Assembly: GCF_900089585.1 (NCBI RefSeq)
Contig: NZ_FLRH01000003.1
Location: forward strand, 729,001 to 793,000
Direction of reading: 5' to 3'
DNA length: 64,000 nt
From: Micromonospora sediminicola
Lineage (GTDB): Bacteria > Actinomycetota > Actinomycetes > Mycobacteriales > Micromonosporaceae
Numbering within the stretch: the first letter of the stretch is position 1; every line of letters begins with the position of its first letter. The notes beneath the pieces were generated by a model. That model searched no databases. It was given only the letters and a program-made list of their open reading frames with translations, and was not told where the DNA came from. This document shows positions 40,990 through 50,492 of the stretch, piece after piece. The translations under genes were made by a program, and so were the position numbers.

Positions 40990-42498
40990 GTGACCGAGCA
41001 GAACGCCCTGCCCACCGACCCCGCCGACGACCTTCCCGAGCAGATGAAGGTCCGCCGGGAGAAGCGGGACCGGATGCTCGCCGAGGGGGTCGAGCCGTAC
41101 CCGGTCGGTTTCCCGCGGACCACCACGCTCGCGCGGCTGCGTGAGCGCTACGCCGAGCTGCCCACCGACACGGCCACCGGGGACCGGGTCTCGGTCACCG
41201 GTCGGGTGATCTTCATCCGCAACACCGGCAAGCTCTGCTTCGCCACCCTGCGCGACGGCGACGGCACCGAGCTTCAGGCGATGCTCTCGCTGGACCGGGT
41301 CGGCGCGGAGCGGTTGGCCGACTGGAAGCGCCTGGTCGACCTCGGTGACCACGTCGGCGTGACCGGCGAGGTGATCACGAGCCGGCGCGGCGAGCTGTCG
41401 GTGCTGGCCGACGAGTGGGCGGTCACCGCGAAGGCGCTGCGCCCGCTGCCGGTGGCGCACAAGCCGCTCAGCGAGGAGTCCCGGGTCCGCCAGCGGTACG
41501 TGGACCTGGTGGTGCGCCCGCAGGCCCGGCAGATGGTGCGCACCCGGGCCACCGCGGTGCGCAGCCTGCGCGACACGCTGCACGGGCAGGACTTCATCGA
41601 GGTGGAGACGCCGATGCTGCAGTTGCTGCACGGTGGCGCGGCGGCCCGCCCATTCGTGACCCACAGCAATGCGCTCGACACCGATCTGTATCTGCGAATC
41701 GCGCCGGAACTGTTTCTCAAGCGCGCGGTGGTCGGTGGCGTGGACCGCGTCTTCGAGATCAACCGCAACTTCCGTAATGAGGGCATCGACTCCTCGCACT
41801 CACCGGAGTTCGCGATGCTGGAGACCTACCAGGCGTACGGCGACTACGACACGATGGCGGAGCTGACGAGAAATCTCGTGCAGCAGGCCGCCGTCGCGGT
41901 CGCCGGCTCCACGGTGGTGACGCACGCCGACGGCCGGGAGTTCGATCTGGGCGGCGAGTGGCGGTCGGTGACGCTGTTCGGTGTTCTTTCCGAAGCGCTC
42001 GGTGAGGAGGTCACCGTCCGCACGGAAAGGTCACGCCTGGTCGAGTACGCGGACAAGGTCGGTCTCTCCGTCGACCCGAAGTGGGGGCCGGGCAAGCTCG
42101 CGGAGGAGTTGTTCGAGGAACTGGTGGTGCCGTCCCTGCAGGCGCCCACGTTCGTGCGCGACTACCCGGAGGAGACCAGCCCGCTGACCCGGGCCCACCG
42201 CAGCGAGCCGGGCCTAGCCGAGAAGTGGGACCTCTACGTGCTCGGTTTCGAGCTGGGCACCGCGTACTCGGAGCTGGTCGACCCGGTCGTGCAGCGGGAG
42301 CGGCTGGTGGCCCAGGCGCAGCTCGCGGCGCGCGGCGACGACGAGGCGATGCGACTCGACGAGGACTTTCTCCGGGCCATGGAGTACGGAATGCCGCCGG
42401 CCGGTGGTATGGGAATGGGAATCGACCGGCTCCTGATGGCCTTGACCGGCCTGGGAATTCGGGAAACCATCCTGTTCCCGTTGGTCCGACCCGAGTAG
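40990..42498 (+). CDS. lysS: Lysyl-tRNA synthetase, class II
   Basis: The 502-residue enzyme has an N-terminal OB-fold anticodon-binding domain ([33 protein letters not shown]) and a class II catalytic core. Motif 2 is [41 protein letters not shown] is the lysine site, and motif 3 is [18 protein letters not shown] 40990 gives the normal N-terminus, with GAGGA 9-13 nt upstream. Codons with A or T at the third position (AAT, GAT, TAT, TTT, GGA) cluster in stretches of the gene around 41660-41990 and 42360-42480, unlike the flanking genes. Confidence 0.95.
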   Translation: MTEQNALPTDPADDLPEQMKVRREKRDRMLAEGVEPYPVGFPRTTTLARLRERYAELPTDTATGDRVSVTGRVIFIRNTGKLCFATLRDGDGTELQAMLSLDRVGAERLADWKRLVDLGDHVGVTGEVITSRRGELSVLADEWAVTAKALRPLPVAHKPLSEESRVRQRYVDLVVRPQARQMVRTRATAVRSLRDTLHGQDFIEVETPMLQLLHGGAAARPFVTHSNALDTDLYLRIAPELFLKRAVVGGVDRVFEINRNFRNEGIDSSHSPEFAMLETYQAYGDYDTMAELTRNLVQQAAVAVAGSTVVTHADGREFDLGGEWRSVTLFGVLSEALGEEVTVRTERSRLVEYADKVGLSVDPKWGPGKLAEELFEELVVPSLQAPTFVRDYPEETSPLTRAHRSEPGLAEKWDLYVLGFELGTAYSELVDPVVQRERLVAQAQLAARGDDEAMRLDEDFLRAMEYGMPPAGGMGMGIDRLLMALTGLGIRETILFPLVRPE

Positions 42499-42534
42499 GC
42501 GCGCAAACCTTCTCCGGCTCGTTACCCGGTCCTA

Positions 42535-42565
42535 TTGACGGAGCAAGCATCGGGCGGGTTATCGT
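42535..42565 (+). promoter_or_regulatory. lsr2: Candidate vegetative promoter for lsr2
   Basis: TTGACG (42535-42540) is followed after 18 nt by TTATCG, or after 19 nt by TATCGT, giving a sigma-70-like pair about 50 nt before the lsr2 start. Confidence 0.5.
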
Positions 42566-42615
42566 GCTTGCGAGTATTCGCAGGAGCGTGACCCTGCTCG
42601 AAAGGAATGTGGGAC

Positions 42616-42966
42616 GTGGCCAAGCAGATCATTCACAAGCTGGTCGATGACCTGGACGGCGGGGACGCTGACGAGACTGTCAAGTTCGCGCTCGACGGCG
42701 TGCAGTACGAGATCGACCTCTCCGCCTCCAACGCTGAAAAATTGCGCGACGTATTCGCGCCGTACATCGCGCACGGCACGCGGGTGGGTCGTGGGGGTGT
42801 GGTCGTGGGCGGCCGGGCCGCGCGGGGTCGGGGTGGCGCCACCGCCGACCGTGAGCAGAACCGTGCCATCCGCGAGTGGGCCAAGAAGGCCGGTAAGGAC
42901 ATCTCCGACCGGGGCCGGATCCCGCAGGAGATCGTGGACGAGTACCACGCGAAGGCGGGGCACTGA
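42616..42966 (+). CDS. lsr2: Lsr2 nucleoid-associated protein
   Basis: Lsr2 is an H-NS-like protein that bridges DNA, prefers AT-rich tracts and silences horizontally acquired genes. The 116-residue sequence has the N-terminal oligomerisation domain (AKQIIHKLVDDLDGGDADETVKFALDGVQYEIDLSASNAEKLRDVFAPYI). A basic linker follows, then the C-terminal DNA-binding domain (NRAIREWAKKAGKDISDRGRIPQEIVDEYHAKAG), whose RGR is the AT-hook-like motif. GTG 42616 was chosen over ATG 42607 because AAAGGA lies 9 nt upstream and family proteins start MAKQIIHKLVDDLDG. A hairpin terminator follows. Confidence 0.95.
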   Translation: MAKQIIHKLVDDLDGGDADETVKFALDGVQYEIDLSASNAEKLRDVFAPYIAHGTRVGRGGVVVGGRAARGRGGATADREQNRAIREWAKKAGKDISDRGRIPQEIVDEYHAKAGH

Positions 42967-42992
42967 CCCCGACCCTCGCGAGACGGGCGACC

Positions 42993-43029
42993 CGACGCCG
43001 GACCGGAGTGCGACTCCGGGCCGGCGTCG
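42993..43029 (+). terminator. lsr2 terminator hairpin
   Basis: Arms 42993-43001 and 43021-43029 (CGACGCCGG/CCGGCGTCG) enclose a nested CGGAGT/ACTCCG stem, 27 nt after the lsr2 stop. Only a short T-run follows. Confidence 0.6.
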
Positions 43030-43108
43030 CCGTTTCCGCCCCGGGGTGCCGCGTGTCCGGTTCCGGGCCGACCCCGCGCCGGCGGGAAGAAAACCCCGTG
43101 CGGACCGG

Positions 43109-43151
43109 TTGTCCACAGGCGGTGGAGATTCCGTCCACAGGCTGTGGACGA
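43109..43151. promoter_or_regulatory. Cluster of three DnaA-box-like sites
   Basis: TTGTCCACA (43109-43117) is a perfect actinobacterial DnaA box. CCGTCCACA (43131-43139) and, inverted, TCGTCCACA (43151-43143) are near matches. All three lie within 43 bp in the lsr2-clpC gap, with no AT-rich unwinding element or dnaA/dnaN nearby. Confidence 0.5.
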
Positions 43152-43243
43152 CCGTGGCGGGCGCGTACACCCCGCCCGAACCCCCCGACCGGGACTTTCC
43201 ACCGCCGGTCGAATTTCGCTCTGCGCGTACAGGTAGGGGTCCC

Positions 43244-43269
43244 GGAACACCTCCTGAGCGTGGACGGTT
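43244..43269 (+). promoter_or_regulatory. clpC: Sigma-R/SigH-type promoter for clpC
   Basis: GGAAC (43244-43248), 18 nt, then GTT (43267-43269) matches the redox/heat stress ECF consensus GGAA(T/C)-N18-19-GTT. It implies a leader of about 155 nt before ATG 43434. clpC belongs to the sigma-R regulon in Streptomyces. Confidence 0.6.
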
Positions 43270-43433
43270 GTCAGAAACGACGTCGGAACGGTCATTCGCG
43301 GGGACACACGACCTCAGCGGAGACGGTCCGCGGCGATAGAGTAAGGAGGCACGGACGCCGTCCCGGACGTCCGCGCACCGGCCCCGCCGAGATCTGACCA
43401 TCAAGGCGCACGGCACGTGAGGAGCACGAGGGC

Positions 43434-45971
43434 ATGTTCGAGCGGTTCACCGACCGAGCGCGACGGGTTGTCGTCCTGGCCCAAGAAGAGGCCCGGATGC
43501 TCAACCACAACTACATCGGTACGGAGCACATCCTGCTGGGCCTCATCCACGAGGGTGAGGGCGTCGCCGCCAAGGCTCTGGAGAGCCTGGGCATCTCCCT
43601 GGAGGGCGTGCGCCAGCAGGTCGAGGAGATCATCGGCCAGGGCCAGCAGGCGCCGAGCGGGCACATCCCGTTCACGCCGCGGGCCAAGAAGGTGCTGGAG
43701 CTGTCGCTGCGCGAGGCGCTGCAGCTCGGCCACAACTACATCGGCACCGAGCACATCCTGCTCGGCCTGATCCGCGAGGGTGAGGGCGTCGCCGCCCAGG
43801 TGCTGGTCAAGCTCGGCGCCGACCTGAACCGGGTCCGCCAGCAGGTGATCCAGCTGCTCTCGGGCTACCAGGGCAAGGAGCCCGCCGCGGCCGGCGCCGC
43901 GCCGGGCGAGGCCGCGCCGTCGACCAGCCTCGTGCTGGACCAGTTCGGCCGCAACCTGACCCAGGCCGCCCGCGAGGGCAAGCTCGACCCGGTCATCGGG
44001 CGCGAGAAGGAGATCGAGCGGGTCATGCAGGTGCTGTCCCGCCGCACCAAGAACAACCCGGTGCTGATCGGCGAGCCGGGCGTCGGCAAGACCGCCGTGG
44101 TCGAGGGGCTGTCCCAGAAGATCATCAAGGGCGAGGTGCCCGAGACGCTCAAGGACAAGCAGCTCTACACGCTCGACCTGGGCGCCCTGGTGGCCGGCTC
44201 CCGCTACCGCGGTGACTTCGAGGAGCGCCTCAAGAAGGTGCTCAAGGAGATCCGCACCCGCGGTGACATCATCCTGTTCATCGACGAGATCCACACCCTG
44301 GTGGGTGCGGGTGCGGCCGAGGGCGCGATCGACGCCGCCAGCATCCTCAAGCCGATGCTGGCCCGTGGCGAGCTGCAGACCATCGGCGCCACCACCCTCG
44401 ACGAATACCGCAAGCACCTGGAGAAGGACGCCGCCCTCGAGCGCCGCTTCCAGCCGATCCAGGTGGGTGAGCCCTCGCTGGCGCACACCATCGAGATCCT
44501 CAAGGGCCTGCGGGACCGCTACGAGGCGCACCACCGGGTGAGCATCACCGACGCGGCCCTCGTCGCGGCGGCCACCCTGGCCGACCGCTACATCTCCGAC
44601 CGCTTCCTGCCGGACAAGGCGATCGACCTGATCGACGAGGCCGGCGCGCGGATGCGGATCCGTCGGATGACCGCGCCGCCGGACCTGCGTGACTTCGACG
44701 AGCGCATCGCCCAGGTGCGCCGCGACAAGGAGTCCGCGATCGACGCGCAGGACTTCGAGCGGGCCGCGCAGCTGCGCGACAAGGAGAAGCAGCTCCTCGG
44801 CCAGAAGGCGCAGCGGGAGAAGGAGTGGAAGGCCGGTGACCTGGACGTCGTCAGCGAGGTCGACGACGAGCAGATCGCCGAGGTGCTCGGCAACTGGACC
44901 GGCATCCCGGTCTACAAGCTGACCGAGGAGGAGACCTCGCGTCTGCTGCGCATGGAGGACGAGCTGCACAAGCGCGTCATCGGCCAGGAGGACGCGGTCA
45001 AGGCGGTCTCGAAGGCGATCCGGCGGACCCGGGCCGGCCTGAAGGACCCGAAGCGCCCGTCCGGCTCGTTCATCTTCGCCGGCCCGTCCGGTGTGGGTAA
45101 GACCGAGCTGTCCAAGGCGCTCGCCGAGTTCCTCTTCGGCAGCGAGGACGCGCTGATCCAGCTGGACATGTCCGAGTTCCACGACCGGTACACGGTGTCG
45201 CGGCTGGTGGGTGCCCCTCCCGGCTACGTCGGCTACGACGAGGGCGGGCAGCTGACCGAGAAGGTGCGTCGCCGGCCGTTCTCGGTGGTGCTGTTCGACG
45301 AGATCGAGAAGGCCCACCCGGACGTGTTCAACACGCTCCTGCAGATCCTCGAGGACGGGCGCCTCACCGACGGCCAGGGCCGGATCGTGGACTTCAAGAA
45401 CACGGTCATCATCCTGACCACCAACCTCGGCACCCGTGACGTCGCCAAGGCCGTCTCGCTGGGCTTCCAGGCCTCTGAGGACTCCGAGTCGAACTACGAC
45501 CGGATGAAGCAGAAGGTCAACGACGAGCTCAAGCAGCACTTCCGGCCCGAGTTCCTGAACCGGATCGACGACACCATCGTCTTCCACCAGCTGCGCGAGA
45601 ACGAGATCCTCTCGATCGTCGACATCATGATCCAGCGCATCGAGGGCCAGCTGCGCAACAAGGACATGGGTCTGGAGCTGACCGACAACGCCAAGAAGTA
45701 CCTGGCGAAGAAGGGCTTCGACCCGGTGCTGGGCGCGCGGCCGCTGCGTCGCACGATCCAGCGCGACATCGAGGACAACCTCTCCGAGCGGATCCTGTTC
45801 AACGAGCTGACCCCGGGTCAGATCGTGGTGGTCGACTGCGAGGGCGACCCCGAGAACATCGACAAGTCCAAGCTCGTCTTCCGGGGCGCGGACCGGCCGG
45901 ACGCCGTGCCGGACGCGGTCCCGGCGGACCTCGGCGGCACCGCCGCCACCGGCGCGGACGACGCCGCGTAA
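43434..45971 (+). CDS. clpC: ATP-dependent Clp protease ATPase subunit ClpC
   Basis: ClpC is the AAA+ unfoldase that feeds the ClpP protease. The 845-residue protein has two Clp-N repeats ([36 protein letters not shown] and its second copy near residue 90). D1 has Walker A GEPGVGKT and Walker [20 protein letters not shown]-type middle domain follows ([35 protein letters not shown]), then D2 with GPSGVGKTE and [15 protein letters not shown]. It is transcribed alone, with a probable sigma-R promoter upstream and a strong terminator downstream. Confidence 0.97.
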   Translation: MFERFTDRARRVVVLAQEEARMLNHNYIGTEHILLGLIHEGEGVAAKALESLGISLEGVRQQVEEIIGQGQQAPSGHIPFTPRAKKVLELSLREALQLGHNYIGTEHILLGLIREGEGVAAQVLVKLGADLNRVRQQVIQLLSGYQGKEPAAAGAAPGEAAPSTSLVLDQFGRNLTQAAREGKLDPVIGREKEIERVMQVLSRRTKNNPVLIGEPGVGKTAVVEGLSQKIIKGEVPETLKDKQLYTLDLGALVAGSRYRGDFEERLKKVLKEIRTRGDIILFIDEIHTLVGAGAAEGAIDAASILKPMLARGELQTIGATTLDEYRKHLEKDAALERRFQPIQVGEPSLAHTIEILKGLRDRYEAHHRVSITDAALVAAATLADRYISDRFLPDKAIDLIDEAGARMRIRRMTAPPDLRDFDERIAQVRRDKESAIDAQDFERAAQLRDKEKQLLGQKAQREKEWKAGDLDVVSEVDDEQIAEVLGNWTGIPVYKLTEEETSRLLRMEDELHKRVIGQEDAVKAVSKAIRRTRAGLKDPKRPSGSFIFAGPSGVGKTELSKALAEFLFGSEDALIQLDMSEFHDRYTVSRLVGAPPGYVGYDEGGQLTEKVRRRPFSVVLFDEIEKAHPDVFNTLLQILEDGRLTDGQGRIVDFKNTVIILTTNLGTRDVAKAVSLGFQASEDSESNYDRMKQKVNDELKQHFRPEFLNRIDDTIVFHQLRENEILSIVDIMIQRIEGQLRNKDMGLELTDNAKKYLAKKGFDPVLGARPLRRTIQRDIEDNLSERILFNELTPGQIVVVDCEGDPENIDKSKLVFRGADRPDAVPDAVPADLGGTAATGADDAA

Positions 45972-45984
45972 CTGGAACACCAAG

Positions 45985-46025
45985 GGCGGCGGCCCCGGCT
46001 GGCGAAAGCCACCGGGGCCGCCGCC
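45985..46025 (+). terminator. clpC terminator
   Basis: A long GC-rich hairpin (about 18-19-bp stem with one bulge, GAAA loop) lies 14 nt after the clpC stop and is followed by TTTCCC. Confidence 0.85.
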
Positions 46026-46058
46026 TTTCCCATGCCCACCGCACCTCGCTCCCGATAC

Positions 46059-46120
46059 CGCCCGCCCTCCCGCCCCGCCCCGCCCCGCCCTCCCGCCCCG
46101 CCCCGCCCACCCTCGCCCCG
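46059..46120. repeat. C-rich polypyrimidine tract
   Basis: About 60 nt consist mainly of CCCGCCCC and CCCTCC units on the plus strand (G-rich on the other). It leads directly into the inverted repeat at 46114 and has no coding potential. Confidence 0.75.
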
Positions 46121-46186
46121 TCGATCATGAAGTTGACCGCACGTGGCGTCCGATTTGTCGCCGCCAACTTCATGATCGACGGGGCG
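46114..46186. repeat. Perfect 22-bp inverted repeat (family C)
   Basis: Arms 46114-46135 and 46165-46186 are exact complements separated by 29 nt (left arm core CCCCGTCGATCATGAAGTTG). It sits between the convergent clpC and mutY genes, after the clpC terminator, so it is not needed for clpC termination. Its outer part, CCCCGTCGATC, matches the left arm at 35557. Confidence 0.85.
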
Positions 46187-46208
46187 GGTCCTGGGTGGAG
46201 GAGGGTGG

Positions 46209-47108
46209 TTAGGGGAGGGGGACCGGGGGGCCGTCGCCGGCCAGGCGGAAGGACTCCTCGCCCACCGGTTCCACCAGGCCGTCGGTCACCAGGCCGGCCA
46301 GGGCGCGGGCCCGCTGCACGTCGTCCTGCCAGACCTGGTCCAGCCGCTGGTGCGGCACCGGACCGGTGGCGTCCCGGAGCACCGCGAGGAGCAGCCCGCG
46401 TACCTGCCGGTCGGTGCCCGCGTAGCGCTGCGGGCGGCGGGTCGGGCCGGCCGGCGCCGCCTGGCCGGACGCCCGCCAGGCACAGCTCGACTCGACCGGG
46501 CAGACCGCGCACCGGGGCGCGCGGGCGGTGCAGACCACCGCGCCGAGTTCCATGAAGGCCGCGCTGGCCAGGGCGGCGGCGGTCGGCTCGACCGGCAGCA
46601 GCTCCTCGGTGGCGACCAGGTCGGCGGGGCGGGTGGTCGGTCCGGCGTCGGCTTCGCCGGCGATCGCCCGGCACACCACCCGCCGGACGTTCGTGTCCAC
46701 CACCGGGTGGCGCTGCCCGTAGGCGAACGCCGCCACCGCCCGGGCCGTGTACGTGCCCACGCCGGGCAACGCCAGCAGCTGGTCCAGTCGGTCGGGCACC
46801 ACGCCGCCGTGCCGCTCCACGACGGCCACCGCGCACTCGCGCAGGCGCACCGCCCGACGGGGGTAGCCGAGCCGGCCCCACATCCGGATCGCCTCGGCCG
46901 GGGTGTCCTCCGCCAGCGCGCGCGGCTCCGGCCACCGGGCCAGCCACGCCTCCCACGCGGGCACCACCCGGACCACCGGGGTCTGCTGGAGCATGACCTC
47001 GCTGACCAGGATCGCCCAGGCGCCGATGCCGGGCCGGCGCCACGGCAGGTCGCGGGCGTTGCGCTCGTACCAGCGGCTGACCTGGGCGGCGAAGGTGGGC
47101 TCAGTCAT
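46209..47108 (-). CDS. mutY: A/G-specific adenine DNA glycosylase
   Basis: MutY removes adenine mispaired with 8-oxoguanine. The 299-residue protein contains the catalytic Glu in LVSEVMLQQTPV, the helix-hairpin-helix LPGVGTYTARAVAAFAYG with catalytic Asp in PVVDTNVRRVV, and a [4Fe-4S] site C-X6-C-X2-C-X5-C (VVCTARAPRCAVCPVESSCAW). The C-terminal region after about residue 220 is short and does not form an obvious NUDIX (MutT-like) 8-oxoG-recognition domain, as in other short actinobacterial forms. Confidence 0.93.
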   Translation of the reverse strand: MTEPTFAAQVSRWYERNARDLPWRRPGIGAWAILVSEVMLQQTPVVRVVPAWEAWLARWPEPRALAEDTPAEAIRMWGRLGYPRRAVRLRECAVAVVERHGGVVPDRLDQLLALPGVGTYTARAVAAFAYGQRHPVVDTNVRRVVCRAIAGEADAGPTTRPADLVATEELLPVEPTAAALASAAFMELGAVVCTARAPRCAVCPVESSCAWRASGQAAPAGPTRRPQRYAGTDRQVRGLLLAVLRDATGPVPHQRLDQVWQDDVQRARALAGLVTDGLVEPVGEESFRLAGDGPPVPLP

Positions 47109-47204
47109 GGCGCTGACGATGATGTCACGGGCGGAGATCCCGCTGGTTGGGCGACCCGGGTGGGCCGGCGCGGCCGATCATGGGCGGCGGGGCAGAATGT
47201 CCGA

Positions 47205-47717
47205 ATGAACGAGCTCGCGATCACCGTCATCGGCCGGGACCGGCCGGGCATCGTCGCCGACGTCGCGGAGGTCCTCGCCCGGCTGGGTGCGAACCTCACC
47301 GACTCGACGATGACCCGGTTGCGGGGACACTTCGCGATGACCCTGATCTGTGTCGGCCCGGCCGCCGCCGACGTGGAGGCCGCGCTGGCCCCGCTCGCCG
47401 CCGACGGGCACCTGCTGGCCACCGTACGCGCGGTGACCCCGGACGGCGGCAGCACGGCCGCCGGCGAGCCGTACGTGCTGGCGGTGCACGGCGCGGACCG
47501 GATGGGCATCGTCGCGGCGATGACCCGGGTGCTGGCCGACGCGGGCGGCAACGTGACCGATCTGAGCACCCGGCTCACCGGATCGCTCTACGTGGTGGTC
47601 GCCGAGGTCGAGCTGCCGCCGGGCAGCGCGGACGAGGTGGCCGGCCGGCTCACCCGCGCCGCCGCGGAGTTGGGCGTCGGGGTCAGCCTGCGCCCGGCGG
47701 ACACGGACCTGCTGTGA
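47205..47717 (+). CDS. Tandem ACT-domain protein (GcvR-like)
   Basis: The 170-residue protein consists of two ACT domains. The first is LAITVIGRDRPGIVADVAEVLARLGANLTDSTMTRLRGHFAMTLIC; the second is YVLAVHGADRMGIVAAMTRVLADAGGNVTDLSTRLTGSLYVVVAEVEL. Both have the GxDRxGIV amino-acid-binding loop. Such proteins sense amino acids; the target is unknown. ATG 47205 has CAGAAT 6 nt upstream, a possible leaderless -10. The stop overlaps def (GTGA), an association seen in other actinobacteria. Confidence 0.85.
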   Translation: MNELAITVIGRDRPGIVADVAEVLARLGANLTDSTMTRLRGHFAMTLICVGPAAADVEAALAPLAADGHLLATVRAVTPDGGSTAAGEPYVLAVHGADRMGIVAAMTRVLADAGGNVTDLSTRLTGSLYVVVAEVELPPGSADEVAGRLTRAAAELGVGVSLRPADTDLL

Positions 47718-48277
47718 CCGCCGAGGAGTACGCCGGGTTGGGCGGCTGGACGCCGGAGAAGCTGGGCGTCCCCGGCGAGGTACGTCCCGTGGTGGCCGCC
47801 CCGGAGCCGGTGCTGAGCCGGCCGGGCCCGACGGTCGACCCGACCTCGCCCGAGGTGGTGCGACTCGCCGCCGACCTGGTGGCCACGATGCGGGTCTCAC
47901 CGGGCTGTGTGGGCCTGGCGGCACCGCAGGTCGGGGTGAGCGCCCAGGTGTTCGCGGTGGACGTTACCGGCCATCCGAAGGCGGTCACCGTGCACGGCAC
48001 GTTCGTGCTGTGCAACGCCCGGGTGGTGGAGGCGACCCGCTGGAAGGCCGGTCGCGAGGGCTGCATGTCGGTGCCGGATCTGACCGGGGACGTGAAGCGG
48101 GCGAGTCGCCTCGTGGTGGAGGGGGCGCTGCCGGGCAGCGGGGAGCCGGTGCGACTGGTCACCGACGGCTTCGAGGCCCGCGCGCTGCAGCACGAGATCG
48201 ACCACTGCGCCGGGCTGCTCTTCCTCGACCGGGTGGCCGGGGCGCACGCCGTCTACCAGCGCCAGGTCTATCTCTGA
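47714..48277 (+). CDS. def: Peptide deformylase
   Basis: Def removes the formyl group from nascent proteins. All three family motifs are present: GCVGLAAPQVG, EGCMSVP (metal Cys) and QHEIDHCAG (HExxH). The 187-residue protein has an N-terminal extension of about 25 residues compared with E. coli Def (EEYAGLGGWTPEKLGVPGEVRPV), and its conserved first active-site loop is intact. GTG 47714 overlaps the ACT-protein stop by 4 nt. Confidence 0.95.
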   Translation: MTAEEYAGLGGWTPEKLGVPGEVRPVVAAPEPVLSRPGPTVDPTSPEVVRLAADLVATMRVSPGCVGLAAPQVGVSAQVFAVDVTGHPKAVTVHGTFVLCNARVVEATRWKAGREGCMSVPDLTGDVKRASRLVVEGALPGSGEPVRLVTDGFEARALQHEIDHCAGLLFLDRVAGAHAVYQRQVYL

Positions 48278-48392
48278 CCGGGAGTGGTCCGGCGACGGCG
48301 CTCGGTGAACGTCGGCCTCCACAGTGGATGCTTCAGGCCGGGCGGCGCGGTGTTACCGGCGCGTCGGACCCGCGCGTCGCGCACCGCGCGGA

Positions 48393-48398
48393 TACGGT
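48393..48398 (+). promoter_or_regulatory. Leaderless-type -10 element (TACGGT)
   Basis: TACGGT ends 9 nt before ATG 48408, with no ribosome-binding site. Confidence 0.4.
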
Positions 48399-48407
48399 AG
48401 GCGCATC

Positions 48408-49154
48408 ATGCGTCTGACGGTCGGCCCCCTGCCCCCCGCCGTGTACTGGCGGCGTCGTGCCGTCGTGCTCGGTGCGGGGCTGCTCTTCCTGATTGTCCTG
48501 CTCTATTCCTGCACCGGCACGGATCGCAACGCCGGGACGCCGTCCGGCAACCCGTCGCCGAGCGGCACCGCGGGGGCGGCCCCGGGCCCGTCGGGCTCGG
48601 TGCTGAGCCCGCAGTCGGGCAGCCCGTCGCCGACACCGGGCGCCTCGGGCGACACCGGCTCGGACGGCGGAGGCACGAGCAGCGGCGGCGGCACGAGCGA
48701 CGGGGGTGGCTCGGGCACGGGCGACGGCGGGGCGTCCGGGCAACCGGTCTCCGACGACGGCACCTGCGCCGACTCGGAACTGCTGGTGACGCCGGTGGCG
48801 GTGCCGGCCAGCGCCCAGCGGGGCACCGTGGTCACCCTGCGCCTGAAGGTCAAGAACGTCTCGGACCGCACGTGCAGCCGGAACGTCGGCGCCGACCTGC
48901 AGGAGCTGTACGTGAAGGCCGGCGCGGAGAAGGTCTGGTCGTCGGACACCTGCGGCACCGGCAAGGGCAACGACGTGCAGTCGTTCACACCGAACTTCGA
49001 GCGCGCCTACGAGCTGGGATGGAACGGCCGGCTGGACAACCGGTGCGCCGGCGGGCTGGCCAACGGCGAGTACGCCCCGATCGGCACGTACCAGGTCTTC
49101 GCCCGGGTGGGCACCAAGATCAGCGAGCCGGTGAAGTTGACCGTCACCGGCTGA
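48408..49154 (+). CDS. Membrane-anchored extracytoplasmic protein with Ser/Gly/Thr-rich linker
   Basis: The 248-residue protein has an N-terminal transmembrane helix (about residues 18-35, AVVLGAGLLFLIVLLYSC). An 80-residue Gly/Ser/Thr/Pro-rich linker follows, then a beta-rich domain (SELLVTPVAVPASAQRGTVVTLRLKVKNVSDRTCSRNVGADLQELYV ... GTYQVFARVGTKISEPVKLTVTG) with paired Cys residues, resembling immunoglobulin-like domains of actinobacterial envelope proteins (DUF4232-type). The Cys at 35 after the helix could be a lipid-modification site. Function is unknown. Confidence 0.7.
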   Translation: MRLTVGPLPPAVYWRRRAVVLGAGLLFLIVLLYSCTGTDRNAGTPSGNPSPSGTAGAAPGPSGSVLSPQSGSPSPTPGASGDTGSDGGGTSSGGGTSDGGGSGTGDGGASGQPVSDDGTCADSELLVTPVAVPASAQRGTVVTLRLKVKNVSDRTCSRNVGADLQELYVKAGAEKVWSSDTCGTGKGNDVQSFTPNFERAYELGWNGRLDNRCAGGLANGEYAPIGTYQVFARVGTKISEPVKLTVTG

Positions 49155-49160
49155 GCCGGG

Positions 49161-50351
49161 TCAGACGTACCGCTCCAGGATGGACGCCTCGGCGAGCCGG
49201 GACAGCCCCTCGCGGACGCCCCGGGCGCGGGCGTCGCCCACGCCCTCGACCGCCTGGAGGTCCTCCACGGTCGCACCGAGGAGCCGCTGGAGGCTGCCGA
49301 AGTGCACGACCAGTCGGTCGACCACGGCCGCCGGGAGCCGGGGCACCTTGGCCAGCAGGCGGAACCCGCGCGGGCTGACCGCCGCGTCGAGCGCGTCGGA
49401 GGCGGACGGGTAGCCGATCGCCTTCGCCACCGCCACCAGGTCGATCAGCTCGGTGGCGGTGAGCAGGTCGAGTTCGACGAGCGCCTCGTCGAGGGTGCGC
49501 GACTTGCGGCCGACGGGCAGGTAGTCGCGGATGACCAGGGTGCGGTCGGCGTCCACGCCGGCCATCAGCTCGTCGAGCTGGAGCGCCAGCAGTCGGCCGT
49601 CGGTGCCCAGCTCGACCACGTAGCCGGCGATCTCGTCGGCGATCCGCCGGACCATCTCCAACCGCTGCACCACGGCCACCGCGTCGCGGACGGTGACCAG
49701 GTCCTCGATCTCCAGCGCGGAGAGGGTGCCGGAGACCTCGTCCAGCCGCAGCTTGTAGCGTTCCAGCGTGGCCAGGGCCTGGTTGGCCCGGGACAGGATC
49801 GCCGCCGAGTCGTCGAGCACGTGCCGCTGGCCGTTGACGTAGAGGCTGATGATCCGCATCGACTGGCTGACCGAGATGACCGGGTAGCCGGTCTGCCGGG
49901 CCACCCGTTCGGCGGTGCGGTGCCGGGTGCCGGACTCCTCGGTGGGGATGGACGGGTCGGGCATCAGGTGCACGCCGGCCTGGACGATCCGGGTGCCGTC
50001 GCTGGAGAGGACCACGGCGCCGTCCATCTTGCACAGCTCGCGGACCCGGGTGGCGGAGAACTCGACGTCCATCGGGAAGCCGCCGGTGCAGATCTGCTCG
50101 ACCACCTTGTCGTAGCCGAGCACGATGAGCGCGCCCGTGCGGCCGCGCAGGATCCGCTCCAGGCCGTCCCGGAGCGCGGTGCCCGGTGCCATCAGGGCGA
50201 GATTGGCCCGCAGCGGATCGCCACCGGCCCCACCGACGCTCCCGGTGACGGTCACGCTGATGGCGGCACGGGCGGGGTTCCCGCTCACGGCGCCGGTGCG
50301 GGCGTGCGGCGTCGCCGTTGCGGGCTTGGTGGCATCGCGGTCGATCGGCAC
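49161..50351 (-). CDS. disA: DNA integrity scanning protein DisA (diadenylate cyclase)
   Basis: DisA makes cyclic di-AMP from two ATP and scans DNA for branched structures. The DAC domain shows GALIVLGYD, the catalytic [13 protein letters not shown] and [23 protein letters not shown] motifs. A long helical linker and a C-terminal helix-hairpin-helix ([30 protein letters not shown]) complete the octameric scaffold. GTG 50351 ([10 protein letters not shown]) is preferred to GTG 50357 because TAGACT lies exactly 6 nt before it. It is followed upstream by radA, the usual partner; RadA is known to inhibit DisA. Confidence 0.95.
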   Translation of the reverse strand: MPIDRDATKPATATPHARTGAVSGNPARAAISVTVTGSVGGAGGDPLRANLALMAPGTALRDGLERILRGRTGALIVLGYDKVVEQICTGGFPMDVEFSATRVRELCKMDGAVVLSSDGTRIVQAGVHLMPDPSIPTEESGTRHRTAERVARQTGYPVISVSQSMRIISLYVNGQRHVLDDSAAILSRANQALATLERYKLRLDEVSGTLSALEIEDLVTVRDAVAVVQRLEMVRRIADEIAGYVVELGTDGRLLALQLDELMAGVDADRTLVIRDYLPVGRKSRTLDEALVELDLLTATELIDLVAVAKAIGYPSASDALDAAVSPRGFRLLAKVPRLPAAVVDRLVVHFGSLQRLLGATVEDLQAVEGVGDARARGVREGLSRLAEASILERYV

Positions 50352-50357
50352 GGGCAC

Positions 50358-50363
50358 AGTCTA
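50358..50363 (-). promoter_or_regulatory. disA: Leaderless-type -10 element (TAGACT) for disA
   Basis: On the minus strand TAGACT is followed by GTGCCC (6 nt) and GTG 50351. Confidence 0.45.
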
Positions 50364-50492
50364 CGGACTGCGGTGCGGTGGGTGCTCTCGTGGTTACTGT
50401 GATGTGTCACGATGCCCGGCTCCGGGGCTCGCCGCCCGCTTGCGCGACCTGTCCGATTCGCCCGACCGCTCCCGCCCCAGCGCTACCCACCG

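Noticed and set aside
43109..43151. Chromosomal origin of replication
   Set aside because: Only three DnaA-box-like sites, no AT-rich unwinding region and no dnaA, dnaN or rpmH nearby.
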